From: Lentisphaerae bacterium ADurb.Bin242
Lineage (GTDB): Bacteria > Verrucomicrobiota > Lentisphaeria > Victivallales > UBA1829
Direction of reading: 5' to 3'
Length of the DNA: 51,816 nt
Assembly: GCA_002069785.1 (NCBI GenBank)
Contig: MWCA01000036.1
Location: forward strand, 1-51,816
Positions within the stretch are counted from its first letter, which is position 1, and each line of letters begins with the position of its first letter. A model generated the notes under the pieces. That model was not told the DNA's origin and searched no databases. It worked only from the letters and a program-made list of their open reading frames with translations. A program made the translations under genes and the position numbers. Shown here one piece after another: positions 9,219 to 17,005 of this stretch.

Positions 9219-10199
9219 TTATTTTTCTTTGAGTTTAAATGATTTGACAATGCCGTTTCTGCCGTGCAAAGTTACATAAGCGATATTCTCCGGAGCCACA
9301 AAAACCATGGTTTTTGTTTCCTCCCGGTTCGGCGGATAAAGTTCGATATTGGTTTTGAGCGGACTCAGGGACTTGCCGTTGATATCGATCAGGCCGACCG
9401 TGATGCGGACTCGTTTGTCGAGGCTTTTCAAATGCGCGGTAAGCTGGTATTCTTTGCCCGGCCGGACCGGGATATGGGTCGAAGAAAAACTGTTATCAGG
9501 AGAGGCGTCCATGGCAAATACTCCTTTTTCCAGTTCCACAATCCGCGCGTTCCGCGGGCTATAGCCCGAGTAGTTGTAAATGCCATACCGGAAATCCGGA
9601 TTGATATTGAGTGCACCCTCGTCGATGGTTTCCAGTTTCATATCGTCGATGAACAGCTTATTTTTCATATTCATGAAATTATGAAATACGATTTGCAGCT
9701 CTTTACTGTTCAGCGGTGCATAAAAAATCTCCTCATAACGCGTCCAGCCATTGTGCGCCATTACCGAGGACAACGGCGAGCCATACGTGATTTTTTTGCC
9801 GTTTTCATCGGTAAACAACAATTCCCAGCCGGGCAGCGGCTTGCCTTTGCTGCCGCGCGCCGCATCGAAATATATGTGCTCCATCAGCGGATTGTTTTCA
9901 AACGTATCAGGCCCTTCGACTTTCCCCATAAAGCTGAATTTATATTTGACGAAAGGCTGTACCGGAATTTGCTTCATAAACGCGCGGACCATGGTCTTTT
10001 CCGGGCCCGCTTTTTCCGGGTCGATCACCAGGGCTTTGGAACCGTCGACGCCAACGCCTTTCATAATGGCAGCGTGGGTCAGTTTCCGCTGGAAATAATC
10101 TTTGACATCGCCCTTCTCGAAGCCGTCGCCCCACGGCACGGAAATTTCTTCGCCGGCAAGGCTGAATACAAACATCATGATCAATACAATATTTTTCAT
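9219..10199 (-). CDS. Secreted protein with carbohydrate-binding-like beta domains
   Basis: A 326-residue protein with a short signal peptide (MKNIVLIMMFVFSLAGEE). It appears to contain two jelly-roll modules: an N-terminal one (~20-190) with YKFSFMGKVEGPDTFENN and FHNFMNMKNKLFIDDMKLE, and a C-terminal one (~200-325). The phrase LFIDDMKLE is typical of CBM4/9/16-like folds. No catalytic motif is visible. It lies between the pseudopilin gene and the DUF4838 gene and is probably an extracellular glycan-binding component of the same operon. Confidence 0.7.
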   Translation of the reverse strand: MKNIVLIMMFVFSLAGEEISVPWGDGFEKGDVKDYFQRKLTHAAIMKGVGVDGSKALVIDPEKAGPEKTMVRAFMKQIPVQPFVKYKFSFMGKVEGPDTFENNPLMEHIYFDAARGSKGKPLPGWELLFTDENGKKITYGSPLSSVMAHNGWTRYEEIFYAPLNSKELQIVFHNFMNMKNKLFIDDMKLETIDEGALNINPDFRYGIYNYSGYSPRNARIVELEKGVFAMDASPDNSFSSTHIPVRPGKEYQLTAHLKSLDKRVRITVGLIDINGKSLSPLKTNIELYPPNREETKTMVFVAPENIAYVTLHGRNGIVKSFKLKEK

Positions 10200-10212
10200 T
10201 CCGGTTCTCTGG

Positions 10213-10944
10213 TTATTTGCCGTTCAGGTCTTCGTCCCACGGCATTGATTGATGGTTTGAGAAATTCGACAGCAGCTCGGTTTTGACCAGGCGAACACTA
10301 CAATCGAGAAAAGCGGTATTGCACATCCCCGCATTCTGAAGCGCCGCCGTTCCCCAGCGGGCGTGTCTGCCGTAAACATAACTGCGGTGCGCATAAGCAT
10401 AACCGTAACGCCATTTACCCAGCGGCAGCGTCCCCGCCCCCCAGGTTTCCGCAAACATCAACCGCGCCGACGGGCTCCCCTTCATTTCCGCCATTTTGTG
10501 CTGAATATTGGAACTGGAGTAATAGATGGAAAGCGACATGCCGTAAGAACGGTAGCTGAGCGCATAGTCAAACCCCGGCACCGCAATCGCCAGCATTGCC
10601 GGACACCAGATGACCTTGGTTTTCGTCCGCCATTCGAGAGTATTCGCAAACTTCGAAGAACCGAGGTATGGCGCGATCATTTCGACATACGACGGCGATG
10701 CTTTGGTGGCTTCCGCGTCGTAGTAGCCCCCGTTGCGCGGCAGCCAGTCGTTCCAGTCGTTGACATACGACATTACCCCGTTGCCGAGTTGTTTGATGTT
10801 GTTAATGCAACTGATGCTGTATGCCTTATCCTTCGCCTTGCTCAATGCCGGCAGTAGCATTGATGTCAGTATTGCGATGATCGCGATGACAATGAGCAAT
10901 TCAACAAGAGTAAATTTCGCATGACATATTTGTCGAGTAGGCAT
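10213..10944 (-). CDS. Pseudopilin-like protein with prepilin N-terminus
   Basis: A 243-residue protein with a type IV prepilin signature near the N-terminus: [20 protein letters not shown], with Glu at +5 and a long hydrophobic helix. The usual Gly at -1 is replaced by Lys. The C-terminal globular part ends in [14 protein letters not shown], a degenerate H-X9-DG motif in which His is Asn and DG is DC. AAAGGAG lies 9 nt upstream of the start. It is the first gene after the group II intron and leads the secreted-protein and glycosidase genes, suggesting a surface or periplasmic pseudopilus role in glycan capture. Confidence 0.83.
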   Translation of the reverse strand: MPTRQICHAKFTLVELLIVIAIIAILTSMLLPALSKAKDKAYSISCINNIKQLGNGVMSYVNDWNDWLPRNGGYYDAEATKASPSYVEMIAPYLGSSKFANTLEWRTKTKVIWCPAMLAIAVPGFDYALSYRSYGMSLSIYYSSSNIQHKMAEMKGSPSARLMFAETWGAGTLPLGKWRYGYAYAHRSYVYGRHARWGTAALQNAGMCNTAFLDCSVRLVKTELLSNFSNHQSMPWDEDLNGK

Positions 10945-11024
10945 AGTTTATATCTCCTTTAGAATAAGTTTGTTTTCTCTGTTGCTCCGCTCTTTCGATA
11001 TGCAGAGTGCCACAATATCTAACC

Positions 11025-11661
11025 ATGAGAGGTATAAACTACTGCCCCTCACAGAACCGTACTTGCGGTTTTCCCGCATACGGCTCTTCAGTTGAACTTC
11101 CACCATATACGTTTCCATGTATGGCATCACGTGAGTTGTGTCCTTACTTGCCTTATATCCGCTACAGTGAACGGAACCGTACAGGCCTTCTCACAGCATT
11201 CTTCCGCCAGCCCCTTCAAGTGGAGCGAAATCTCCTCGCTATTGTTTCCAATAGCTACTCCTCTACTATGAGCTAGTCCGACTTCCAAACGGTCATTCCG
11301 TCTCGTCGCCTCTCCGGCTTCTGCGCAGTACTCGTTTCCCGAGAACCGATTGGATCTCCCAAGTTCCGACATTACAGTTGATTTACCCGCCACGGACTCA
11401 GACCCCGGCATGCCGTAGTCGCGCTCGCCTTTGACGCGCAATTCCATTCCGGCTTCAGTGAAATGAAACGCCTGACCTCGTGCGATGATGAATGTTTTGA
11501 GGCTCAATACCTTCACTTGAGTTGCGGCTGATAAATCGCCTTTCCCATGGCTCGACATGGCTCGTTACCTCACTATGCCCGTGGTTCCGTTCCGGGCCGG
11601 TGGCTAACCTTTACCTGCGCTGGATTGTTCAGCTTGTACATGCCAGCTTTGCTTGGCGTAC
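11025..11661 (-). mobile_element. ORF-less group II intron
   Basis: On the minus strand the DNA from 11661 to about 11025 has a group II intron layout but no reverse transcriptase gene. Domain V is clear at 11086-11054: arms GAGCCGTA and TACGGTTC enclose GCGG-GAAAA-CCGC with the expected two-base bulge. It is 33 nt where 34 is usual. Domain VI follows as a GTGAGGGG/CCTCTCAT hairpin. The 5' end reads GTACGCC where GTGYG is usual, followed by a GCCA/TGGC hairpin. It sits immediately after the regulator's TGA and 80 bp before the pseudopilin start. At ~637 nt it lacks room for an intron-encoded protein, so mobility would need one in trans. The exact ends are inferred. Confidence 0.8.
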
Positions 11662-12777
11662 TCATTTGCCATTCTCCTTGTCTGTGATGTTTTTTACACT
11701 CTGATGCAGATTCAGCTTTCCGGGAAGGAAATAACGGATGAAAGCGGGCGGGCTTTCCGCCAACAGCAGATTCAACAATTCCACGGTCTTGACGCCGAGT
11801 TCGTATTTAGGCTGGGCAATGCTGGTCAGCCGGCACGGACAGTTGGCCGGTTTTTCGTCGTCATCAATACCGATGATGGAGATATCGTCTGGAATTTTCT
11901 GTCCATTCCGTCCAAGTATATCCGCCAGTTCATAGCCGATGGAATCACAATTGGTAAACACCGCTGTCGGTTTCTCTTTGGGAAAATTTGCAATATCTCT
12001 GATTACACTCTGGGGATTTTTGTAAACAACGGGTTCCAGCTCATGCCGGATCATGAAACTCCGATAGGATTCAATTCGAGCCGCTGTAGATGAATAACCA
12101 AAGTCATTTCCCTCAAGATAGATGATCCGCCGATGTCCGTTGCGATAGAACTCATTCATTCCGGATTCAATCGCTGCGGTATGATCCATTGCTACTGAGT
12201 GGCAAAGCAACTGTCCAGGCCAACGATCCAATAACACAACCGGATAGTTTTTCTTGATGATATCGCAAATGATATATTGCATGGCGGGTGGATAAGAGGA
12301 AATCAGAATGATTCCGGCGGATTTTTCAATCGCGTCTTTCAACTCTTCCTCTTCGTGAACTTTATTGATATAGACATGACGATTGAACAGGACATATTGG
12401 CTGTGATCTATCGCTGCTTCAATACCACGTGTATAATCGATCATGCCGGGACAATAATGCGGAAAAGGTGATAAAAATGTGATGACAGCCTTGCCGTTGC
12501 GATTCTCCAATCGGACATGTTCCGGCAATCCCTGTTGCAGCAGCTCATGTCCTCCAACAAACGTTCCTTTGCCATGAATTTTTCGTAATACGCCAATTGC
12601 TTCAAGATGGCCCATCACGCGCGAAGTCGTCATCTGGCTGACACTCAGGCGGATGGAGAGTTCCTTTATACTGGGCAAGACATCACCATAACGCATGCCG
12701 TTTTTAATCAGACGCAGAATGTAATCTTGGATATATTTTTGTTTTTCGGTCTGAATCATAATTACACCATAACTCAT
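11662..12777 (-). CDS. GntR-type HTH regulator with LacI-like sugar-sensing domain
   Basis: A 371-residue cytoplasmic regulator. Residues ~8-75 form a GntR winged helix (YGDVLPSIKELSIRLSVSQM, then a wing with GKGTFVGG). Residues ~95-355 form a periplasmic-binding-like sensor of the LacI/GalR type (GIILISSYPP, AVFTNCDSIGYELADIL, DISIIGIDDDE). This AraR-like architecture usually responds to a sugar released from the target glycan. The start at 12777 has an in-frame stop just upstream; an internal ATG at 12759 is possible. It is the first gene of the minus-strand cassette and is separated from it only by the group II intron. Confidence 0.88.
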   Translation of the reverse strand: MSYGVIMIQTEKQKYIQDYILRLIKNGMRYGDVLPSIKELSIRLSVSQMTTSRVMGHLEAIGVLRKIHGKGTFVGGHELLQQGLPEHVRLENRNGKAVITFLSPFPHYCPGMIDYTRGIEAAIDHSQYVLFNRHVYINKVHEEEELKDAIEKSAGIILISSYPPAMQYIICDIIKKNYPVVLLDRWPGQLLCHSVAMDHTAAIESGMNEFYRNGHRRIIYLEGNDFGYSSTAARIESYRSFMIRHELEPVVYKNPQSVIRDIANFPKEKPTAVFTNCDSIGYELADILGRNGQKIPDDISIIGIDDDEKPANCPCRLTSIAQPKYELGVKTVELLNLLLAESPPAFIRYFLPGKLNLHQSVKNITDKENGK

Positions 12778-12854
12778 GTAACTGGAACTTTGCTGTTTTT
12801 TAATTATATGTTCAATCTCCTTAAAATCAATATGCGAATGATTGAATCTTAAAA

Positions 12855-12958
12855 ATTATATCGCAAAAACACATTGACACATCTAAAATACATCTAATTA
12901 CGGAAATAGATGAAGTTTATGGAATGTAATGCTCCCCTTTTTTCAAGGTTTGCATTAC
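12855..12958 (-). promoter_or_regulatory. Possible promoter and operator region of the regulator gene
   Basis: TATAAT on the minus strand at 12860-12855 could be a -10 box, but no good -35 is seen. Upstream lie three CATCTA copies (12880-12885, 12891-12896, and inverted at 12907-12912) and a perfect inverted repeat GTAATGC/GCATTAC (12926-12932 and 12952-12958). These are candidate binding sites for the adjacent regulator. Confidence 0.3.
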
Positions 12959-13024
12959 GTATAACCGGCAAAAAATGTTATGGAACATTTCAAGAGAGTA
13001 ACGCAATGCCGAACGATTCGATTT

Positions 13025-13250
13025 TCATGCCACTGTCGCTGCATGAACCCACCTTTCATATTCATAGAGAGTCATATATCCAGTGAAGAATGCGCGAACT
13101 CCTCATTATAGGCTTTCGTCCATCGTTTCAAAGCCTCTTCAAATTGAAAAACATTATCGAATTCGTGCGTCCAGACAATATCTTCATTCAAAGTTCGAAT
13201 CACCCATTCCGTATCTGTATTCCCTTTCGGATTTCAGTCCTGGCAACATT
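13025..13250 (-). pseudogene. Decayed IS3-type transposase (integrase core C-terminus)
   Basis: The minus strand encodes NPKGNTDTEWVIRTLNED, then IVWTHEFDNVFQFEEALKRW and YNEEFAHSSL, the conserved end of IS3-family OrfB (compare the family's NPKGNADTERVIRTLKEE and HSSLGYMTP). A single-base deletion after HSSL truncates the frame; in the next frame it continues GYMTLYEYERWVHAATVA to TGA at 13027-13025. A nonsense TGA lies just before NPKG. A faint further match (ITTEHFVSFFMTA) extends to about 13313. No intact element ends are visible. It is a dead remnant between two catabolic cassettes. Confidence 0.8.
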
Positions 13251-13321
13251 TACAAGGCAGTCATGAAGAAAGATACAAAGTGCTCCGTAGTAATTTGTAA
13301 TTCCGATACCACGGCGCTGAT

Positions 13322-13360
13322 TTTAGTCAGACAAACGTGCGTTTACTTTGTCAATTAACC
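13322..13360. repeat. Repeat blocks shared with the 1561-1746 region
   Basis: TTTAGTCAGACAAA (13322-13335) differs by one central base from the TTTAGTCTGACAAA repeats near 1602-1746. Next to it the minus strand reads GGTTAATTGACAAAGTAAACGC, which matches GGTAATTGAAAAAGTAAACGC at 1561-1581 with few changes. The two blocks therefore recur together at both ends of the first cassette. Confidence 0.6.
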
Positions 13361-13501
13361 GTTTTCATGATCTCCGGCAAAAATGAAAAAAAGCGGAGAA
13401 GAACATCGGAAGCACGGTTTGCCGGAAAAAGAGCGTGAAAAACAGGAAGGGCTTATGGACGGTTTTTCTTCAAACTGATAAATTTTTTCGTTATTTTGTT
13501 A

Positions 13502-13539
13502 TTTACAAACCCTGTTTTCATGATATAGTATTTTGTAAA
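13502..13539 (+). promoter_or_regulatory. Predicted promoter within an inverted repeat
   Basis: TTTACA (13502-13507), a 16-nt spacer and TATAGT (13524-13529) precede the MDR gene, whose ATG is at 13563. A perfect 8-bp inverted repeat, TTTACAAA (13502-13509) and TTTGTAAA (13532-13539), brackets the core promoter and is a candidate operator. Confidence 0.5.
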
Positions 13540-13562
13540 AATCATGTTGGAGAGGCCCTGTC

Positions 13563-14618
13563 ATGAAAAAAATCACCGCGGTCATCCTCCCGGACGGAAA
13601 ACTCGGAACCGTTGTCGGGGACGTTCCCGAATTGAAAGAAAATGAAGTTCTGATTCGCGTTTCCGCCTCGCTGATCAGCCCCGGAACGGAAATGAATCTG
13701 GCGCGGAAACGCCGGGAGAATCCCGACCCGGACGCCGGGGAAATCACATTCGGCTATTCCAACGCGGGCGTGATCGTTCAGGTCAAGGGCGATGTGAAGA
13801 ATCTGAAAGTCGGGATGCGCGTGGCCGCCATGGGCGCGGGCGCCGCCGAACACACCAATTACGCCGCGGTCCCGGTGAATCTGGTCGTGCCGATCCCGGA
13901 CGACGTGACCTTCGAACAGGCCGCGTATCTTTCGCTGGCGGCGACCTCGCTTCAGGCGGTCCGGCGCACGGAGCCGAAGCTCGGCGAATACGGCGCGGTG
14001 CTCGGCCTCGGGATCGTCGGAAATCTCGCCGCCCAGCTCTACCGGCTTTCCGGCGCGCGGGTGCTCGGCTGGGAAACCATTGCCTCCCGCACGGAAATCG
14101 CGCATCGGTGCGGAATTCCGCACGTGACGGATTTCATGAAAATGGATGCCGTTTCCCTTTCCAGAGAATTCGCATCGCCTTACGGACTGGATTTCGCGCT
14201 CTTCGCTTTCGGCGGCAATGGCGAAAAGGCCTTCGACGAGGTAAAGAAGTGCATGAAAGTTTCGGCGGACGGACACGCGATGGGACGCATTGTTCTGGTG
14301 GGCGGCTGCCGGGTCCCGGTGGACGGCGGGGCGGCTTCGGGAAATCTGGACATTCTGGCGTCTTCCCGGACCGGAGCCGGGTATCACGACCGCGCATGGG
14401 AATACGGCAGGGACTATCCCCCGGCCTTCGTCCAGTTCACGACGCAGCGGAATGCGCGGGAACTCATCCGGCTGATCGCGGAAAAACGGCTCCATGTCGA
14501 TCCCATGACCACCCATCGGATCAAATTGGAAAACGTGGCGGAGGCGGGAGACCTCCTGATCGATCATCCGGACCGCGCGCTCGGCGTCATCCTTGAAATG
14601 AGCCGCGGGGATTGTTGA
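13563..14618 (+). CDS. Medium-chain dehydrogenase/reductase, non-zinc type
   Basis: A 351-residue MDR-superfamily oxidoreductase. The N-terminal GroES-like domain has ASLISPGTEMNLAR, where the catalytic-zinc Cys of ordinary alcohol dehydrogenases is absent, and no structural-zinc Cys cluster is seen. The nucleotide-binding fold begins near VLGLGIVGNLAAQLYR (~140-160). GGAGAGG precedes the start. It is first in a three-gene plus-strand operon with a Gfo/Idh dehydrogenase and an enolase-superfamily enzyme. MDR/Gfo-Idh pairs are frequently co-encoded for sugar or cyclitol oxidation. The substrate is unknown. Confidence 0.82.
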   Translation: MKKITAVILPDGKLGTVVGDVPELKENEVLIRVSASLISPGTEMNLARKRRENPDPDAGEITFGYSNAGVIVQVKGDVKNLKVGMRVAAMGAGAAEHTNYAAVPVNLVVPIPDDVTFEQAAYLSLAATSLQAVRRTEPKLGEYGAVLGLGIVGNLAAQLYRLSGARVLGWETIASRTEIAHRCGIPHVTDFMKMDAVSLSREFASPYGLDFALFAFGGNGEKAFDEVKKCMKVSADGHAMGRIVLVGGCRVPVDGGAASGNLDILASSRTGAGYHDRAWEYGRDYPPAFVQFTTQRNARELIRLIAEKRLHVDPMTTHRIKLENVAEAGDLLIDHPDRALGVILEMSRGDC

Positions 14619-14655
14619 AACTGCGATTTTTTAACAAAAAAAGGATTGAATTGAG

Positions 14656-15705
14656 ATGAGTGCAAAAGTCGGATTCGGAATCATCGGCGCGGGAATGATC
14701 GCCGCGCTTCACGCCCGGGTGATCGGGGAACTGTCCAACGCGTATCTGGTGGGCGTGTACGACGCCCGTTCCGACGCCGCGAAAAAGCTGGCGGACCAAT
14801 TCCATTGCAAAGCCTATGACTCGTTCGATGAATTTCTGGCGAACAAGGATATCGAGGCGGTGACGATCGCCGTGCCGTCCGGGATGCACGGCGCGGTCGC
14901 GATTCCGGCGGCGAAGGCCGGGAAACACATCCTCTGCGAAAAACCGCTTGAAATCACGCTCGAAAAAGTGGACGCCGTGATTCAGGCGTGCGACGAAAAC
15001 CATGTGCTTCTTTCGCCTGTTTTCCAGACCCGGTTTTCACGTCCGGTGCAAATGGTCAAGGAAGCGATGCAGGCGGGCCGTTTCGGGCGGATGGTGCTCG
15101 CGAGCGCCCAGATGCGCTGGTTCCGCGACACCGCCTACTACAGCGGTTCGAGCTGGCGCGGCACCTGGAAGCTCGACGGCGGCGGCGCGCTCATGAACCA
15201 GGCGATCCACATGATGGACCTCCTCCTCTACATCAACGGCGCGCCGGGCGAGGTGTTTGCGTTCTCCGGAACTCTTACGCACAGTATCGAGGTCGAAGAC
15301 AATCTCTGCGCCGCGGTCAAATACCGCAACGGCTCGTTCGGGACGATCGAGGTCAGCACCTCGTGCGCGCCCGGGTTCCCCCGCCGCCTCGAATTCTCCG
15401 GCAGCACGGGCACCGTTGCGTTCGAGGAGGACAATATTACGCGCTGGGAGTTCGCCAATCCCCTGCCGGAGGACGAGGCGATCATGAACGAGCTTTCCCC
15501 GGGCAAGACCAATGCGGCGGGCGGACGCGCCCCGATGAACATCAATAAGGACGGTCACGCACGTCAGATCGAGGACCTCGCCAACGCCATTCTTCACGGG
15601 CGCAGGCCCTTCCTCGACGGGCGCGAAGGCCGCCGCGCGATCGAATTCATCTGCGGCATTTACGAATCGGCCCGCACCGGGAAACCCTTTTATTTCGAAC
15701 GGTAA
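14656..15705 (+). CDS. Gfo/Idh/MocA-family oxidoreductase
   Basis: A 349-residue NAD(P)-dependent dehydrogenase. The N-terminus has GIIGAGMIAALHARV, the catalytic lysine lies in ILCEKPLEIT, and MNQAIHMMDLLLY is the conserved active-site helix. AAGGA lies upstream of the start. It ends 3 bp before the enolase-superfamily gene, so the two are very probably co-transcribed and translationally linked. With its neighbours it probably oxidises a sugar so that the product can be dehydrated. It is only distantly related to the Gfo/Idh gene at 423-1427. Confidence 0.9.
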   Translation: MSAKVGFGIIGAGMIAALHARVIGELSNAYLVGVYDARSDAAKKLADQFHCKAYDSFDEFLANKDIEAVTIAVPSGMHGAVAIPAAKAGKHILCEKPLEITLEKVDAVIQACDENHVLLSPVFQTRFSRPVQMVKEAMQAGRFGRMVLASAQMRWFRDTAYYSGSSWRGTWKLDGGGALMNQAIHMMDLLLYINGAPGEVFAFSGTLTHSIEVEDNLCAAVKYRNGSFGTIEVSTSCAPGFPRRLEFSGSTGTVAFEEDNITRWEFANPLPEDEAIMNELSPGKTNAAGGRAPMNINKDGHARQIEDLANAILHGRRPFLDGREGRRAIEFICGIYESARTGKPFYFER

Positions 15706-15708
15706 ACA

Positions 15709-16995
15709 ATGAAGCTGAACTTTTTGCCCGTCAAGATGCGTCTGCCCCTGAAATTCGGGGCGGAGACCCTCGATTCGATTCAGATCGCGCATGTGGAACT
15801 GGAGGCATACGGGGCGGTCGGACGCGGCGAAACGCCGCTTTCGGTCGGCTGGGCGTGGCCGTCGGAACTCTCGTTTGCCTTCCGCGAAAAAATCATGTGC
15901 GGGTTCTGCCGTTTCCTGGCGGACCGGTGGACCGCTTCCCCCTTGCATCCGATGACGGCCGGAGCCGAATTCCTGGACTCGAAACTGCCGCTTCTTCTGA
16001 AAGAGTTCAATGCGGAAAACAAGGTGGACATGCCGCATCTGGCGGCCCTGATCTGCGCCTCGGCGTTCGATATCGCCGCGCACGACGCCTTCGGGATCGC
16101 CCGCAAGGTTCCGACGTATGCGACGTACAACGCAGAATATATGGAGCACGATCTGGACTGGTTCTTCCGCGATGGGATGTTCGCCGGGAAATACCCGGCG
16201 GATTTCTTCGTGAAAGAGGTCCCGGAAACGCTGCCGGTCTGGCACCTGGTCGGCGGGAAAGACCTTCTGCGCGAGTCCGACCGCACCGGAAACGAACCGG
16301 ACGACGGGTATCCGGTCTCGCTCGAAAAATGGATCGAACGGGACGGGTTGAAGTGTCTGAAAATCAAGCTCACCGGACGCGATCCGGAATGGGATTACGC
16401 CCGGATGGTCGAGGTCGGAAACATCGCGCTTGAATATGGATGCGTCGCGCTTTCGCCGGATTTCAATTGTCTGGTGAAGGAACCGCGCTATGTCAACGAC
16501 ATCCTGGACCGGCTGAAATGCGAACACAAAGCCGTTTCCGACCTCGTCCTGTATGTGGAACAGCCGTTCCCGTACGACCTCGAAGCGAACCGGATCGACG
16601 TCCGCAGCGTCTCGGCGCGCAAGGACCTCTTCATGGACGAGAGCGCGCACGACTGGCGGTTCGTCAAACTGGGCTTCGAGCTCGGCTGGACGGGCGTCGC
16701 GCTCAAGGTGTGCAAGACGCAGACCGGGGCGATTCTTTCCGCATGCTGGGCGAAGGCGCACGGCATGAAACTCATGGTGCAGGACCTGACGAATCCGATG
16801 CTGGCGACAATCCCGCACGTTCTGCTGGCGGCGCACGCCGGCACGATCCTGGGCGTCGAGTGCAACGCGTCGCAGTTCTATCCGGAGGCGTCGCTCGAAT
16901 ACGAGAAAGCGCATCCCGGCCTCTACGAGCGCCGCAACGGCGTCGTGAAATTGTCCTCCCTTCTCGGAAAGCCCGGCTTCGGATACGGCGGTTGA
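15709..16995 (+). CDS. Enolase-superfamily (mandelate racemase/muconate lactonizing type) dehydratase
   Basis: A 428-residue enzyme with an N-terminal capping domain and a C-terminal barrel. Candidate metal ligands are D251 (SPDFNC), E284 (YVEQPF) and D310 (FMDES). Candidate catalytic lysines are K218/K220 (LKIKLTG) and K333 (ALKVCKTQTG). Members typically dehydrate or epimerise sugar acids via an enolate intermediate with Mg2+. The operon context with two dehydrogenases fits a sugar-to-aldonate-to-keto-deoxy pathway. It ends 10 bp from the convergent rhamnosidase gene, with no terminator seen between them. Confidence 0.87.
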   Translation: MKLNFLPVKMRLPLKFGAETLDSIQIAHVELEAYGAVGRGETPLSVGWAWPSELSFAFREKIMCGFCRFLADRWTASPLHPMTAGAEFLDSKLPLLLKEFNAENKVDMPHLAALICASAFDIAAHDAFGIARKVPTYATYNAEYMEHDLDWFFRDGMFAGKYPADFFVKEVPETLPVWHLVGGKDLLRESDRTGNEPDDGYPVSLEKWIERDGLKCLKIKLTGRDPEWDYARMVEVGNIALEYGCVALSPDFNCLVKEPRYVNDILDRLKCEHKAVSDLVLYVEQPFPYDLEANRIDVRSVSARKDLFMDESAHDWRFVKLGFELGWTGVALKVCKTQTGAILSACWAKAHGMKLMVQDLTNPMLATIPHVLLAAHAGTILGVECNASQFYPEASLEYEKAHPGLYERRNGVVKLSSLLGKPGFGYGG

Positions 16996-17005
16996 ACGGG
17001 CCGAT

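Noticed and set aside
11127..11558. 143-codon open frame on the minus strand
   Set aside because: It lies wholly within the group II intron ribozyme region and does not resemble an intron-encoded reverse transcriptase.
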